From Piscinibacter sp047600445 (GTDB lineage Bacteria; Pseudomonadota; Gammaproteobacteria; Burkholderiales; Burkholderiaceae_C), in assembly GCF_047600445.1 (NCBI RefSeq), contig NZ_JASGKT010000002.1, positions 310,001 through 374,000 of the forward strand: DNA of 64,000 bases, read 5' to 3'. The notes under the pieces were generated by a model. That model was not told where the DNA came from. It was given only the letters and a program-made list of their open reading frames with translations, and searched no databases. Within the stretch, counting starts at the first letter, position 1, and the number at the start of each line of letters is the position of its first letter. The position numbers and the translations under genes were made by a program. Shown in pieces: positions 26,486 to 36,227 of the stretch.

Positions 26486-27654
26486 TTGCTCAGCATGCGC
26501 ATCGCCGACTCCAGCCCCTGCAAGGTGAGCGGGAACATGCGCTGGTTCATGAGCTGCTGCACGACGGCGATGCTCTGGCGGTAGCCCCACACGCCCTGCG
26601 GTTCGGGGTTGATCCAGGCGAACTTCGGGAAGGCCTGGGTCAGCCGCTGCAGCCACTCGGCGCCCGGCTCCTCGTTGTTGTATTCGACGCTGCCGCCGGG
26701 CTGCAGGATCTCGTAGGGGCTCATCGTCGCGTCGCCGACGAAGATCAGCTTGTAGTCCTTGTTGTACTTGCGGATCACGTCCCAGGTCGGGAACTTCTCG
26801 CTGTAGCGGCGCCGGTTGTTCTTCCACACGAAGTCGTAGACGCAGTTGTGGAAGTAATAGAACTCCAGGTGCTTGAACTCGCTCTTGGCGGCGCTGAACA
26901 GCTCCTCGACGCGGTGGATGTGCTCGTCCATCGTGCCGCCCACGTCCATCAGCAGCAGCACCTTCACCTTGTTGTGGCGCTCGGGCACCATCTTGATGTC
27001 GAGCCAGCCGGCGTTGGCGGCGGTGCTGCGGATGGTGTCGTCGAGGTCCAGCTCCTCCTGCGCGCCCTCGCGCGCGAAGCGGCGCAGCCGGCGCAGCGCC
27101 ACCTTGATGTTGCGCGTGCCCAGCTCCAGCGTGTCGTCGTAGTCCTTGTACTGGCGCTGGTCCCACACCTTCACCGCCGAGCGGTTGCGGCCCTTGTCCT
27201 GCCCGATGCGGATGCCCTGCGGGTTGTAGCCGTAGGCGCCGAAGGGGCTGGTGCCGCCGGTGCCTATCATGCGGTTGCCGCCCTCGTGGCGCTCCTTCTG
27301 CTCCTCGAAGCGCTTCTTCAGCGTCTGCATCAGCTCGTCCCAGCCCATCTTCTCGATGGCCGCCTTCTCCTCGGGCGTCAGTTCCAGCTCGAGGTGCTTG
27401 CGCAGCCACTCGAGCGGCACGTCCTTCGTGAAGTCGGTGAGCAGCTCCACGCCCTTGAAGTAGGCGGCGAAGGCGCGGTCGAACTTGTCGAACTGCGCCT
27501 CGTCCTTCACCAGCGCGGTGCGCGCGAAGTAGTAGAACTGGTCGACCGAGTTGTCGATCACGCCTTGCTTCAGGCCTTCGAGCAGCGCCAGGAACTCCTT
27601 GATCGAGACCTTGAGCTTGGCGGCGCGCAGCGCGTAGAAGAAGTTGATCAGCAT
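26482..27654 (-). CDS. CoxE-like VWA-domain protein
   Basis: A 390-aa protein with a C-terminal VWA domain (about residues 215-390). Its MIDAS-like motif is DVGGTMD, i.e. DxGxT instead of the classical DxSxS, so metal binding may be altered. MoxR ATPases and VWA/CoxE proteins usually work together as chaperones that insert metals or activate partners; the MoxR gene of this operon lies three genes upstream on the same strand. ATG 27654 is used because it starts the conserved MLINFFYALRAAKLKV segment. The stop overlaps the tamA start by ATGA, an unexpected tie between a MoxR/VWA pair and TamAB. Confidence 0.87.
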   Translation of the reverse strand: MLINFFYALRAAKLKVSIKEFLALLEGLKQGVIDNSVDQFYYFARTALVKDEAQFDKFDRAFAAYFKGVELLTDFTKDVPLEWLRKHLELELTPEEKAAIEKMGWDELMQTLKKRFEEQKERHEGGNRMIGTGGTSPFGAYGYNPQGIRIGQDKGRNRSAVKVWDQRQYKDYDDTLELGTRNIKVALRRLRRFAREGAQEELDLDDTIRSTAANAGWLDIKMVPERHNKVKVLLLMDVGGTMDEHIHRVEELFSAAKSEFKHLEFYYFHNCVYDFVWKNNRRRYSEKFPTWDVIRKYNKDYKLIFVGDATMSPYEILQPGGSVEYNNEEPGAEWLQRLTQAFPKFAWINPEPQGVWGYRQSIAVVQQLMNQRMFPLTLQGLESAMRMLSK

Positions 27655-27697
27655 GGCGGGGCGGCGTCCTGCCGGCGAGGATACACGCGGCCGCGCG

Positions 27698-29707
27698 TCA
27701 GCGCTTCGCCGCGGGGTGGTCGTGGCGCGCGAGCCAGGCGAAGAACTCGGCGTACCAGAGCTTCGAGTTGCGCGGCTTGAGGATCCAGTGGTTCTCGTCG
27801 GGGAACCACAGCAGCCGCGCATCCACGCCGCGCGCCTTCAGCGTGTTGTAGTAGGCCAGGCCCTGGGCGTCGGGCACGCGGTAGTCGAGCGCGCCGTGGA
27901 TCACCAGCGTCGGCGTCGCCATCTTCGCGGCGAAGGCGTGCGGGCTCTGCGCGTGCACGCGCGCCATGTCGTCCCAGTAGCTCGCGCCGAGTTCGCGCGG
28001 GAACCAGGTGTAGGCGTCCTCGGCGAACATGCTCACCCAGTCGAAGCAGCCGGCGTGGCAGACGTAGGCGCCGTAGCGCCCCGGCTTCACGTGCGCGTTC
28101 ATCCACGCGACCAGGTAGCCGCCGTAGCTGCCGCCGCTGGCGAAGACGCGCCGCCGGTCGGCCCAGGGCTTCTTCAGCAGCCAGTTCGTCGCGGCCTCGA
28201 TGTCCTGCAGCTCCAGCGCGCCCCAGCGGTGCGTGATGCTGTCGAGGAAGGCGTGGCCGAAGCCGCTGGAGCCGTGGTAGTTGACGCAGGCGACCACGTA
28301 GCCCTGCGCGGCCAGCGCATGGTTGTTCCAGCGGTAGTGGAAGGTGTCGCCGCTGGCGGCGTGCGGGCCGCCGTGGATGTTGTGCAGCACCGGGTACTTG
28401 CGGCGCGCGTCGAAGCCCGGCGGGTACACCAGCCACATCTGCACCGCGTCGCCGTTGGCGCCCTTGAAGCGCACGTCCTCGTGCGTGCCGAACCTCAGCG
28501 TGGCGAGCAGTTCGTCGTTGAAGCGCTCCAGCCGGCGCGGCGGCTCGCCGTCGCGCAGCGCGTGCAGCCGCGCCGGGTGGTCCATCGCGTCGGCCGTCAC
28601 CGCGACCACGCCGCCGGCCACGTCGAAGCCCTGCACCCAGCCGCCGGGGAAGATGCGCGTCGCGCCGCGCGAGCGCAGGTCGAAGCGCCACAGGTGGTTG
28701 CGCGCCTCGTGCTCGGCGGCGAAGCACACGCCCTGCCCGTCGTCGTCCCAGCGCAGCGGGGCGTGCAGCGAGTGGTCCCAGGCGGCGCTGAGCACCTTCC
28801 AGCGCTCGCCGCGCTCCAGCAGCGCGAGCTGGCTGGGCAGGGTGTGCCTGCGGCCCTGGTGCGCGGCGAGGAAGGCGATGCGCCGTCCGTCGGGGGCGTA
28901 GCGCGGCGCGTCCATGTCCCAGCCCTTGTCCTGCGCGAGCACCGTGATGCGGCGCGTGCGCAGCTCGACCTCGGCCAGCGCGCGGCAGTTGTCCATGCGC
29001 TTCTCCTGCCCGGGGTCGAAGGCGAAGACGATGCGCCGGCCGTCGGGCGAGACGTCGAAGCAGTTCGCGTCGGGCTCGGCGCGCGAGAGTTCGTAGGGCG
29101 TGCCCTCGAACAGGTCGACCACGCGGCCGCTGGCGAGGTCGAGCAGGTGCAGGTGCGCCACGCGGCCCATCGGCACGTGGTGGTCCCAGTAGCGGTACTG
29201 CGCCTCGCTGGTGGCGTAGCCGCTTTCCTTGCGCTCCTTGAATTCCTTGAAGCGCCGCGCCTGCGCCGCGGCGCCGCGCAGCTCGGGCCAGACCCAGGCG
29301 ACGAAGGCGACGCGCCGCCCGTCGGGCAGCCACTTGAAGGCCTCGATGCCGGGCGCGAAGTGGCTGGCGCGGCGCGCCTCGCCGCCGTCGGGCGCGATCG
29401 TGTAGAGCTGCGCGCCGTCGTCCTTGTGGCCCTGCTGCTCGCGCCGCGCGAGGAAGGCGATGCGCTCGCCGGTCGGCGACCAGGCCGGCTGGCCGTCCTT
29501 CTCGCCGCAGCTCGTCAGCCGGCGCGGGCCGCCGCCGAAGGTGGACAGCAGCCACAGCGAGGTCTGGCCGCGGTTCTCGTCCATCGACCAGCTCTGCAGC
29601 GCGCACACCGCCTGCGCGCCGTCGGGCGACAGCGCGGGCGCGCCCAGGCGCTCGAACTTCCACAGATCGTCGACGCTCGTCGTCTTCCTGCCGTCTGCTC
29701 GCGCCAT
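27698..29707 (-). CDS. S9 family prolyl oligopeptidase-type peptidase
   Basis: A 669-aa serine peptidase. The N-terminal ~400 residues carry WD40/TolB-like beta-propeller repeats (SPDG, SPTGERIAFL, SPDGRRIVFAF, APDGRRIAFLA). The alpha/beta-hydrolase C-terminus has the nucleophile Ser in GGSYGGYL, an Asp in HGALDYRVPD and a His in DENHWI, in the normal order. No signal peptide is seen, so it is cytoplasmic. Relatives are acylaminoacyl peptidases or dipeptidyl peptidases. It lies between the GNAT gene (22 bp) and the VWA gene (43 bp) in the same direction. Confidence 0.92.
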   Translation of the reverse strand: MARADGRKTTSVDDLWKFERLGAPALSPDGAQAVCALQSWSMDENRGQTSLWLLSTFGGGPRRLTSCGEKDGQPAWSPTGERIAFLARREQQGHKDDGAQLYTIAPDGGEARRASHFAPGIEAFKWLPDGRRVAFVAWVWPELRGAAAQARRFKEFKERKESGYATSEAQYRYWDHHVPMGRVAHLHLLDLASGRVVDLFEGTPYELSRAEPDANCFDVSPDGRRIVFAFDPGQEKRMDNCRALAEVELRTRRITVLAQDKGWDMDAPRYAPDGRRIAFLAAHQGRRHTLPSQLALLERGERWKVLSAAWDHSLHAPLRWDDDGQGVCFAAEHEARNHLWRFDLRSRGATRIFPGGWVQGFDVAGGVVAVTADAMDHPARLHALRDGEPPRRLERFNDELLATLRFGTHEDVRFKGANGDAVQMWLVYPPGFDARRKYPVLHNIHGGPHAASGDTFHYRWNNHALAAQGYVVACVNYHGSSGFGHAFLDSITHRWGALELQDIEAATNWLLKKPWADRRRVFASGGSYGGYLVAWMNAHVKPGRYGAYVCHAGCFDWVSMFAEDAYTWFPRELGASYWDDMARVHAQSPHAFAAKMATPTLVIHGALDYRVPDAQGLAYYNTLKARGVDARLLWFPDENHWILKPRNSKLWYAEFFAWLARHDHPAAKR

Positions 29708-29729
29708 CGCCGCCTCCTCGCGGAATCGT

Positions 29730-30322
29730 TCAGCGCGGCCGCGTGAGGTGCCACAGCAGCTGCGCCTTGACCTCCGGCCACTCGCCGGCGGCCAGGCTGT
29801 ACATCACGGTGTCGCGCACCGTGCCGTCGCGGCGCGGCGCATGGTGGCGCAGCACCCCGTCCTTGCGCGCGCCCAGGCGCTCGATGGCGCGCTGGCTCGC
29901 GAAGTTGTAGTTGTCGGTGCGCCAGCCGACGAGCCTGGCGCCCAGCGTCTCGAAGGCGTGCTGCATCAGCAGCAGCTTGGCCGTCGTGTTGACGGCGCTG
30001 CGCTGGCGGCTCGCGGCGTACCAGGTGTAGCCGATCTCCAGCCGCTCGACCGCCGGCACGATGTCGTGGTAGCTGCTGCTGCCGATCACCTCGCCGCTGG
30101 CGCTGTCGAGCACCGCGAAGGCGAGGCGGTGGCCTTGCTCGCGGCCTCGCAGCGCGGCTTCGATGTAGGCGCGCGTGGCGCCGGGCTCGGGCACCGAGGT
30201 GAAGCGCAGGTTCCACAGCTCGCCGTCGGCGGCGGCGCGCGCGAGACCGTCCTCGTGCGCCAAGTCCAGCGGCACCAGCCGCACCGGCGCGCGCTCTAGC
30301 GTGACCGGCTCGACGGGCCGCA

Positions 30323-30323
<1 letters not shown>
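29730..30323 (-). CDS. GNAT family N-acetyltransferase (RimJ/RimL-like)
   Basis: A 197-aa acetyltransferase with the RimJ/RimL pattern: GEVIGSSSYHDI, RLEIGYTWYA (strands 4-5 with the acetyl-CoA pyrophosphate site following), and NFASQRAIERLGARKDGVLR near the end. Typical substrates are protein N-termini or amino-acid-like small molecules; none can be assigned. The ATG at 30323 overlaps the MoxR stop by one base (TGATG), which strongly suggests translational coupling. Confidence 0.88.
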
Positions 30324-31165
<842 letters not shown>

Positions 31166-31203
31166 GAGCGCGGTGCCTTGGGGCGGGAAAGTGCGGTCGG
31201 GCC

Positions 31204-31225
31204 AGTATATCGGCGCCCCTATAAT
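31204..31225. promoter_or_regulatory. divergent -10 elements of cytochrome c4 and the moxR operon
   Basis: Plus strand: TATAAT at 31220-31225, 37 bases before the cytochrome start, a perfect -10 but with a poor -35. Minus strand: TATACT (31209-31204), 39 bases before the moxR start. The two face away from each other only a few bases apart, so RNA polymerases probably compete here. Confidence 0.45.
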
Positions 31226-31261
31226 CGCCCGCTGACCCCGAAACATGCGCCCCGATTGACG

Positions 31262-31909
31262 ATGAACAAAGCCCTTTCGACCATCTTCGTGTTGGCTGCC
31301 GCCGCGTTCGCGGGCGGCGCATCGGCGCAGGACGCACAGGCCGGCGAGAAGAAGGCCGCGATGTGCATCGGCTGCCACGGCATCCCCGGCTACCAGGCCA
31401 GCTTCCCCGAGATCCACAAGGTGCCGATGATCTCGGGCCAGGGCGCCAAGTACATCGTCTCGGCGCTGACCGCCTACAAGAAGGGCGAGCGCAAGCATCC
31501 GACGATGCGCGGCATCGCCGCCTCGCTGAGCGAGCAGGACATGGCCGACCTCGGCGCGTTCTACGAAACCAACGGCGGCCCGGCCGCCAACGCCGCCGCC
31601 GCCGCGCCCACCCCGCCGGCCCAGGTGGCCGAGCTGCTGACCAAGGGCAACTGCGCCTCGTGCCACGGCGAGAACCTGAACAAGCCGATCGACCCGAGCT
31701 ACCCCAAGCTGTCGGGCCAGTACGCCGACTACCTCTACGTGGCGCTGCGGGCCTACCAGACCGACCACAACAGCCAGGTGGGCCGCGCCAACGCGATCAT
31801 GGCCGGCATGGCCAAGCCCTTCAGCCACGCCGAGCTGAAGCTGCTGGCGGGTTACCTCGCCTCGCTGCCGGGCGACCTGAAGACCGTGCCGGAGTCGCGC
31901 TTCCGCTGA
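31262..31909 (+). CDS. cytochrome c4-type diheme protein
   Basis: A 215-aa periplasmic protein with a Sec signal peptide (cleavage after GGASA) and two heme-binding motifs, CIGCH and CASCH, one in each of two homologous cytochrome domains joined by an Ala/Pro linker near residue 115. Methionine axial ligands are plausible in HPTMRG and AIMAGM. It carries electrons to terminal oxidases. A TATAAT -10 lies upstream and a strong intrinsic terminator follows, so it is a single-gene unit. It marks the left edge of the lower-GC accessory region. Confidence 0.92.
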   Translation: MNKALSTIFVLAAAAFAGGASAQDAQAGEKKAAMCIGCHGIPGYQASFPEIHKVPMISGQGAKYIVSALTAYKKGERKHPTMRGIAASLSEQDMADLGAFYETNGGPAANAAAAAPTPPAQVAELLTKGNCASCHGENLNKPIDPSYPKLSGQYADYLYVALRAYQTDHNSQVGRANAIMAGMAKPFSHAELKLLAGYLASLPGDLKTVPESRFR

Positions 31910-31930
31910 GGGTTCGCGCGCCGATGCAAG

Positions 31931-31957
31931 AAGCCGCTGGGGTCCAGCGGCTTTTTT
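31931..31957 (+). terminator. rho-independent terminator of the cytochrome c4 gene
   Basis: A 10-bp perfect stem AAGCCGCTGG / CCAGCGGCTT with a 3-base loop (GGT) is followed by a run of six T. It begins 22 bases after the cytochrome stop codon. Confidence 0.9.
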
Positions 31958-32020
31958 GTTCCACGATGACTCCAGCCCGGTAGTTCGCTGACCCGGGGCA
32001 ACATGAACATCCAGCCGGCC

Positions 32021-33010
32021 TTAGCCGAGCGGCCGGACCTGCCGGTGCGGATCATCGTCAACCGCGACTCGCACACGCTGGAGGCGTTCATAGCGGGGGA
32101 TCGAGGATTCTCCGCTCGACTTCGTGTAGCGCAGAGCATCCACGACGAGCGAAAAGGCGGGTGAAGGTTGCCGCCTGCTGGGGTGGTAAAGGTAGTAGCC
32201 GGCAAACGGGGTGCACCAGTCCTCCATCACGCGAACCAGTCGGCCTTGCTCGATGTGCGGCGCGAATTCTTCCTCCGGCAGCCATGCGATGCCGAGGCCG
32301 GCCAGCGCCGCATCCACCATGTTGGGCGAGGTGTTGAAAACAAGCTGCCCATCCACGCGCACGTTGACTTGCCGGCCCCGCTTCTGAAAATCCCAGACGT
32401 ACAGGCCGCCGCCTGACTGCATCCGCATGTTGATGCAGTTGTGCTTCATCAGATCCTGCGGGTTCTTCGGCTTGGGGTGCGCCGCGAAGTAGGCGGGTGA
32501 GGCGACCACGGCCATGCGTAGCTGCGGGCCGATCGGCACGGCGATCATGTCCTTGTCGATGGTGTCGCCCAGCCGCACGCCAGCGTCGAAACGGTCGGCC
32601 ACGATGTCGCGGAAGCCGTAGTTCACGTCGAACTCCACCTTGATGTCGGGATACTCGCGCAGCAGGGGCGCCAGCCTGGGCAGCAGTGTCGTTCGCAGCA
32701 CATGATCCCCGCAGGTGATCCGCACCGTTCCCGCCGGCTTGTCGCGCATCTCGGTCAACTCGTCCAATTCGGCGTCGATTTCGTCGAAGCGGTGGCCGAT
32801 GGCTTGCACGAGCCGCTCGCCCGCCGCCGTGGTCGCCACGCTGCGCGTCGTGCGCGTGAGCAGCCGAATCTTCAGTCGTGTCTCCAGCCCGCTGATGGCC
32901 TGACTCAATGCCGACTGCGTGACGCCCAGCAACCCCGCCGCGCGGGTGAAGCTGCCTTCCCGTGCCACCGTGACGAAGTAAAGGAGGTCGTTGAGGTTGC
33001 GTTTGACCAT
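32021..33010 (-). CDS. LysR family transcriptional regulator
   Basis: A 329-aa LysR regulator: N-terminal winged helix (FTRAAGLLGVTQSALSQAISGLETRLKIRLLTRTTRSV, residues about 20-58) and a substrate-binding effector domain with the subgroup signature GFRDIVADRFDAGVRLG and GLGIAWLPE. It is divergent from the hydrolase gene and most likely controls the hydrolase-MFS-cyclophilin genes. Composition and codon use are less GC-biased than in the neighbouring housekeeping genes. The last ~25 residues after ALRYTKSSGE are not typical for the family and may be read-through into flanking DNA. Confidence 0.9.
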   Translation of the reverse strand: MVKRNLNDLLYFVTVAREGSFTRAAGLLGVTQSALSQAISGLETRLKIRLLTRTTRSVATTAAGERLVQAIGHRFDEIDAELDELTEMRDKPAGTVRITCGDHVLRTTLLPRLAPLLREYPDIKVEFDVNYGFRDIVADRFDAGVRLGDTIDKDMIAVPIGPQLRMAVVASPAYFAAHPKPKNPQDLMKHNCINMRMQSGGGLYVWDFQKRGRQVNVRVDGQLVFNTSPNMVDAALAGLGIAWLPEEEFAPHIEQGRLVRVMEDWCTPFAGYYLYHPSRRQPSPAFSLVVDALRYTKSSGESSIPRYERLQRVRVAVDDDPHRQVRPLG

Positions 33011-33031
33011 GATGAATTCAGTTTCTCACGA

Positions 33032-33045
33032 AGACTGATTAGTCT
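33032..33045. promoter_or_regulatory. candidate LysR operator
   Basis: Inverted repeat AGACT-GATT-AGTCT, 22 bases before the lysR-type start codon and in the AT-rich divergent region (33011-33202). Position and symmetry fit the binding site of the divergent regulator. Confidence 0.5.
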
Positions 33046-33202
33046 GGCTTATATGGTCTTTAATTGTTCATTAGCTAGTCAAGCGCACCTTCCGTCGCGA
33101 AGATGCAGGGCATGAAAAAAGGCAGTTCTGCGCGCCGCCAGCAGCTTCATCGCGCGGCGCATGCATGCTGCCTTCCCGAGTTGAGCAGGAAAGGAATTCA
33201 CC

Positions 33203-34306
33203 GTGATCGAGAGCCATGAAGCCGGCTGCGCCGTTCTCCAAGATGAGGCTGACGTGGGCCGCCGCAGCTTGCTGAAGATGACCGCCACCGGAATGGCCGC
33301 CGTGGGTGTCGGGGCGGTTGCCATGCGCCCGGCATTTGCACAGTCGCAGGCGACGCTGAGCACTCGATGGGACAAGACGTTTCCCAAGAGCGACAAGGTT
33401 GACCACAAGAAGGTCACGTTCAAGAACCGCTACGGCATCACCTTGGCGGGCGACCTGTACCAGCCGAAGAACCCCAGCGGAAAGCTCCCCGCGATTGCCG
33501 TGGGTGGCCCCTTCGGCGCCGTGAAGGAGCAGTCGTCGGGTCTCTATGCGCAGACGATGGCGGAACGCGGCTTCGTAGCGCTGGCTTTCGATGCCTCCTA
33601 CACCGGCGAAAGTGGTGGCGAGCCGCGCAACGTGGCCTCGCCCGACATCAACACCGAAGATTTCAGCGCTGCGGTGGATTGCCTTGGTCTGCAACCCCAT
33701 GTTGACCGTGAACGGATCGGCATCATCGGCGTCTGCGGCTGGGGCGGCATGGCGCTGAATGCTGCGGCGGTGGACAAGCGCGTCAAGGCCGTTGTCGCCA
33801 GCACCATGTACGACATGACGCGCGTCATGTCCAAGGGCTACAACGACAGCGTGACCCTGGCGCAGCGCACGCAGACGCTGGAGCAACTCAGCCGGCAACG
33901 CTGGAAGGACGCGGACAGCGGTGCCTCTGCCTACCAGCCGCCCTACAACGACTTGAACGGCGGCGAGGCGCAGTTCTTGGTCGAGTACCACGACTACTAC
34001 CGCACGCCGCGCGGCTACCACCCGCGTGCGGTCAACTCCGGCAACGCCTGGACGGTCACCACGCCGCTGTCGTTCATGAACATGCCGATCCTCACTTACA
34101 TCAAGGAGATTTCGCCGCGCCCGATCCTCTTGGTTCACGGCGAGAAGGCGCACTCGCGCTACTTCAGCGAAACCGCCTATGCGGCGGCGGCGGAGCCGAA
34201 GGAACTGGTGATCGTTCCGGGCGCGAATCACGTTGACCTGTACGACCGGAAGGACAGGATCCCGTTCGACAAGCTGACGGCGTTCTTCAAGCAACACCTG
34301 GCTTGA
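33203..34306 (+). CDS. Tat-exported alpha/beta hydrolase with Cys nucleophile (dienelactone hydrolase-like)
   Basis: A 367-aa alpha/beta hydrolase. It starts with GTG at 33203 behind a good AGGAAAGGA site. The N-terminus has a twin-arginine signal (GRRSLLKM, hydrophobic core, AFAQ cleavage). The nucleophile elbow reads GVCGWGG, with Cys instead of Ser, as in dienelactone hydrolases. The His is in PGANHVDLYD. Where the third-strand acid is expected the sequence is LLVHGEKAHSR, with Glu. Relatives are found beside LysR and MFS genes in many proteobacterial cassettes; the substrate is unknown. First gene of a cassette probably controlled by the divergent LysR protein. Confidence 0.85.
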   Translation: MIESHEAGCAVLQDEADVGRRSLLKMTATGMAAVGVGAVAMRPAFAQSQATLSTRWDKTFPKSDKVDHKKVTFKNRYGITLAGDLYQPKNPSGKLPAIAVGGPFGAVKEQSSGLYAQTMAERGFVALAFDASYTGESGGEPRNVASPDINTEDFSAAVDCLGLQPHVDRERIGIIGVCGWGGMALNAAAVDKRVKAVVASTMYDMTRVMSKGYNDSVTLAQRTQTLEQLSRQRWKDADSGASAYQPPYNDLNGGEAQFLVEYHDYYRTPRGYHPRAVNSGNAWTVTTPLSFMNMPILTYIKEISPRPILLVHGEKAHSRYFSETAYAAAAEPKELVIVPGANHVDLYDRKDRIPFDKLTAFFKQHLA

Positions 34307-34350
34307 GTGGCGCAGCATCCGATGAGCTGAACCACGTCAGCGCCACATCC

Positions 34351-34386
34351 ATGGCCGCGCCCGTCCGGATCGACTGACGCGGCCAT
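34351..34386 (+). terminator. possible attenuator/terminator hairpin after the hydrolase gene
   Basis: A 9-bp perfect stem ATGGCCGCG / CGCGGCCAT with an 18-base loop lies between the hydrolase and MFS genes; only TCTCTT follows, so termination would be partial. Confidence 0.4.
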
Positions 34387-34424
34387 TCTCTTGAGCCTGC
34401 GGGCACAGAGCAACAACGGATTTC

Positions 34425-35648
34425 ATGACAGATCAAGCCCGCAGTACCTGCACTGGCGCCACATCGACCTCGAAGGAGGCACGCGCAGAACCCGCCCACT
34501 GGAGCGGCGTCTTTGCGATGACGCTGTGCGTGTTCACACTCATCGCTTCCGAATTCCTGCCCGTCAGCCTGTTGCCGCCCATTGCGGACGACCTCCGTGT
34601 CACCGAAGGGCTGGCCGGTCAAGGCATCGCCATCTCCGGCGCTTTCGCAGTGCTGACCAGCCTGTCGATTCCGGCGCTGGCGGGCAGCATGAACCGCAAG
34701 ACGCTGCTGCTGGCGCTGACCGCGCTGATGGGCATTTCCGGCGCCGTCATCGCGCTGGCACCGAACTATCCGATCTACCTGGCCGGCCGCGCGCTCATCG
34801 GCGTGGTCATCGGCGGCTTCTGGTCGATGTCGGTTGCGGTGGCGATCCGGCTGGTGCCCGCCAGCTCGGTGCCGAAGGCCCTGGCGATCTTCAATGGCGG
34901 CAATGCGCTGGCCACCGTCGTGGCGGCCCCGCTGGGCGCCTGGCTCGGTTCCGTCATCGGCTGGCGGGGGGCGTTCTGGTGCTTGGTGCCGGTCGCGCTG
35001 CTCACGTTCGCCTGGCAATGGATCGGCCTGCCAGCCATGAAAGCCGACGACCGAGCGCCTGGCTCCGGCAATGTGTTCAAGCTGTTCAGGAATCGAGCTG
35101 TTGCGCTGGGTATGGGTGGTTGCAGTCTGTTCTTCATGGGCCAGTTCACGCTTTTCACGTATGTGCGCCCGTTCCTCGAAACGGTCACGCGCGTCAACGT
35201 GGCCACGTTGTCGCTCGTCCTGCTCGCCATCGGCGTCGCGGGATTCATCGGCACCGCCCTGATTGGCTTGATTCTCAAGCGCTGCCTCTACGGCACGCTG
35301 GTGGTGATTCCGATCCTGATGGCCGTGGTCGCCCTGATCCTGATCCCCGTGGGGGCCTGGGCCGTACCCGTCGCGGCACTGCTGGCCCTGTGGGGCCTGC
35401 TTGGCACGTCAGCGCCCGTGGGCTGGTGGAACTGGATCGCTCAGGCCATGCCCATGAGCGCCGAGGCGGGCGGCGGGCTGATGGTGGCAGTCATCCAGTT
35501 GTCGATCGCCTTGGGTTCCACGGTGGGCGGCATGTTGTTCGACGCGAGCGGCTACCAAAGCACCTTCGCCGCCAGTGCGGTGTTGTTGCTGATCGCCGCG
35601 TTGCTCACGTTCATGGCGTCATGGTCGGCAGCAGCCAAGACGGCTTGA
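34425..35648 (+). CDS. MFS transporter (arabinose/sugar-efflux type)
   Basis: A 407-aa inner-membrane protein with about twelve helices. The first helix pair follows FAMTLCVFTLIASEFLPVSLLPPIADDL, as in the AraJ/YdhP/PbuE group, and the A-motif analogue after helix 2 reads PALAGSMNRKTLL (shortened). The group exports sugars, nucleosides or drugs. It is 118 bp downstream of the hydrolase and 12 bp upstream of the cyclophilin-like gene. A role in exporting the product or substrate of the hydrolase is inference. Confidence 0.88.
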   Translation: MTDQARSTCTGATSTSKEARAEPAHWSGVFAMTLCVFTLIASEFLPVSLLPPIADDLRVTEGLAGQGIAISGAFAVLTSLSIPALAGSMNRKTLLLALTALMGISGAVIALAPNYPIYLAGRALIGVVIGGFWSMSVAVAIRLVPASSVPKALAIFNGGNALATVVAAPLGAWLGSVIGWRGAFWCLVPVALLTFAWQWIGLPAMKADDRAPGSGNVFKLFRNRAVALGMGGCSLFFMGQFTLFTYVRPFLETVTRVNVATLSLVLLAIGVAGFIGTALIGLILKRCLYGTLVVIPILMAVVALILIPVGAWAVPVAALLALWGLLGTSAPVGWWNWIAQAMPMSAEAGGGLMVAVIQLSIALGSTVGGMLFDASGYQSTFAASAVLLLIAALLTFMASWSAAAKTA

Positions 35649-35660
35649 ATCCAAGGAACC

Positions 35661-36173
35661 ATGACCATGGGTAAATTCCACCGAATCCTGGGCCTGCACG
35701 GCACGAGCCTGCTGCTCAGCTTGCCGGTGCCGGGCGCCTGCGAAGCCGGCCAGCCCTCGGCGCTGGGCAGTCCTCTCATCGCTACCGTCCCGCAGACTCG
35801 GGCACCACTCGAAAATCCCAGAGAGTCACGCATGTGGATGAGCGTCGGCGAACAACGATTCGCCATCACCCTGGCCGACAGCGAAGCCGCCCGTGCGTTC
35901 GCGGCACTGCTGCCGCTGACGCTGGACATGGAAGAACTCAATGGCAATGAGAAGTACGGGCAGTTGCCCAAGGCATTGCCCACGAACGCCAGTCGGCCGG
36001 GAACGATCCGCAATGGGGATTTGCTGCTCTATGGCTCGGATACCCTGGTTGTCTTCTATGCGACCTTCAGCTCGAACTACGCGTACACCCGCATCGGTCG
36101 CGTGGACGACCCCGCTGGTCTGGCCGCCGCGCTGGGATCGAAGGGCGTGCGCGTGGCATTTGCTAGCCAGTGA
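35661..36173 (+). CDS. cyclophilin-like fold protein
   Basis: A 170-aa protein. From about residue 58 (MWMSVGEQRFAITLADSEAARAFAALLP) to the end it matches the bacterial cyclophilin-like domain family (LTLDMEELNGNEKYGQLP, GTIRNGDLLLYGSDTLVVFY, YTRIGRVDDPAGLAAALG). These small barrels lack peptidyl-prolyl isomerase residues and their role is unknown. The first ~35 residues look like a poor signal peptide ending near GACEAG, so export is possible. It closes the LysR-associated cassette; 3' of it lies the truncated cueR copy. Confidence 0.8.
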   Translation: MTMGKFHRILGLHGTSLLLSLPVPGACEAGQPSALGSPLIATVPQTRAPLENPRESRMWMSVGEQRFAITLADSEAARAFAALLPLTLDMEELNGNEKYGQLPKALPTNASRPGTIRNGDLLLYGSDTLVVFYATFSSNYAYTRIGRVDDPAGLAAALGSKGVRVAFASQ

Positions 36174-36227
36174 GACTCAGGCCGAGCAAGACTCGACAGC
36201 GGAACTGTTGCTGCTGCGACCGCCCGG

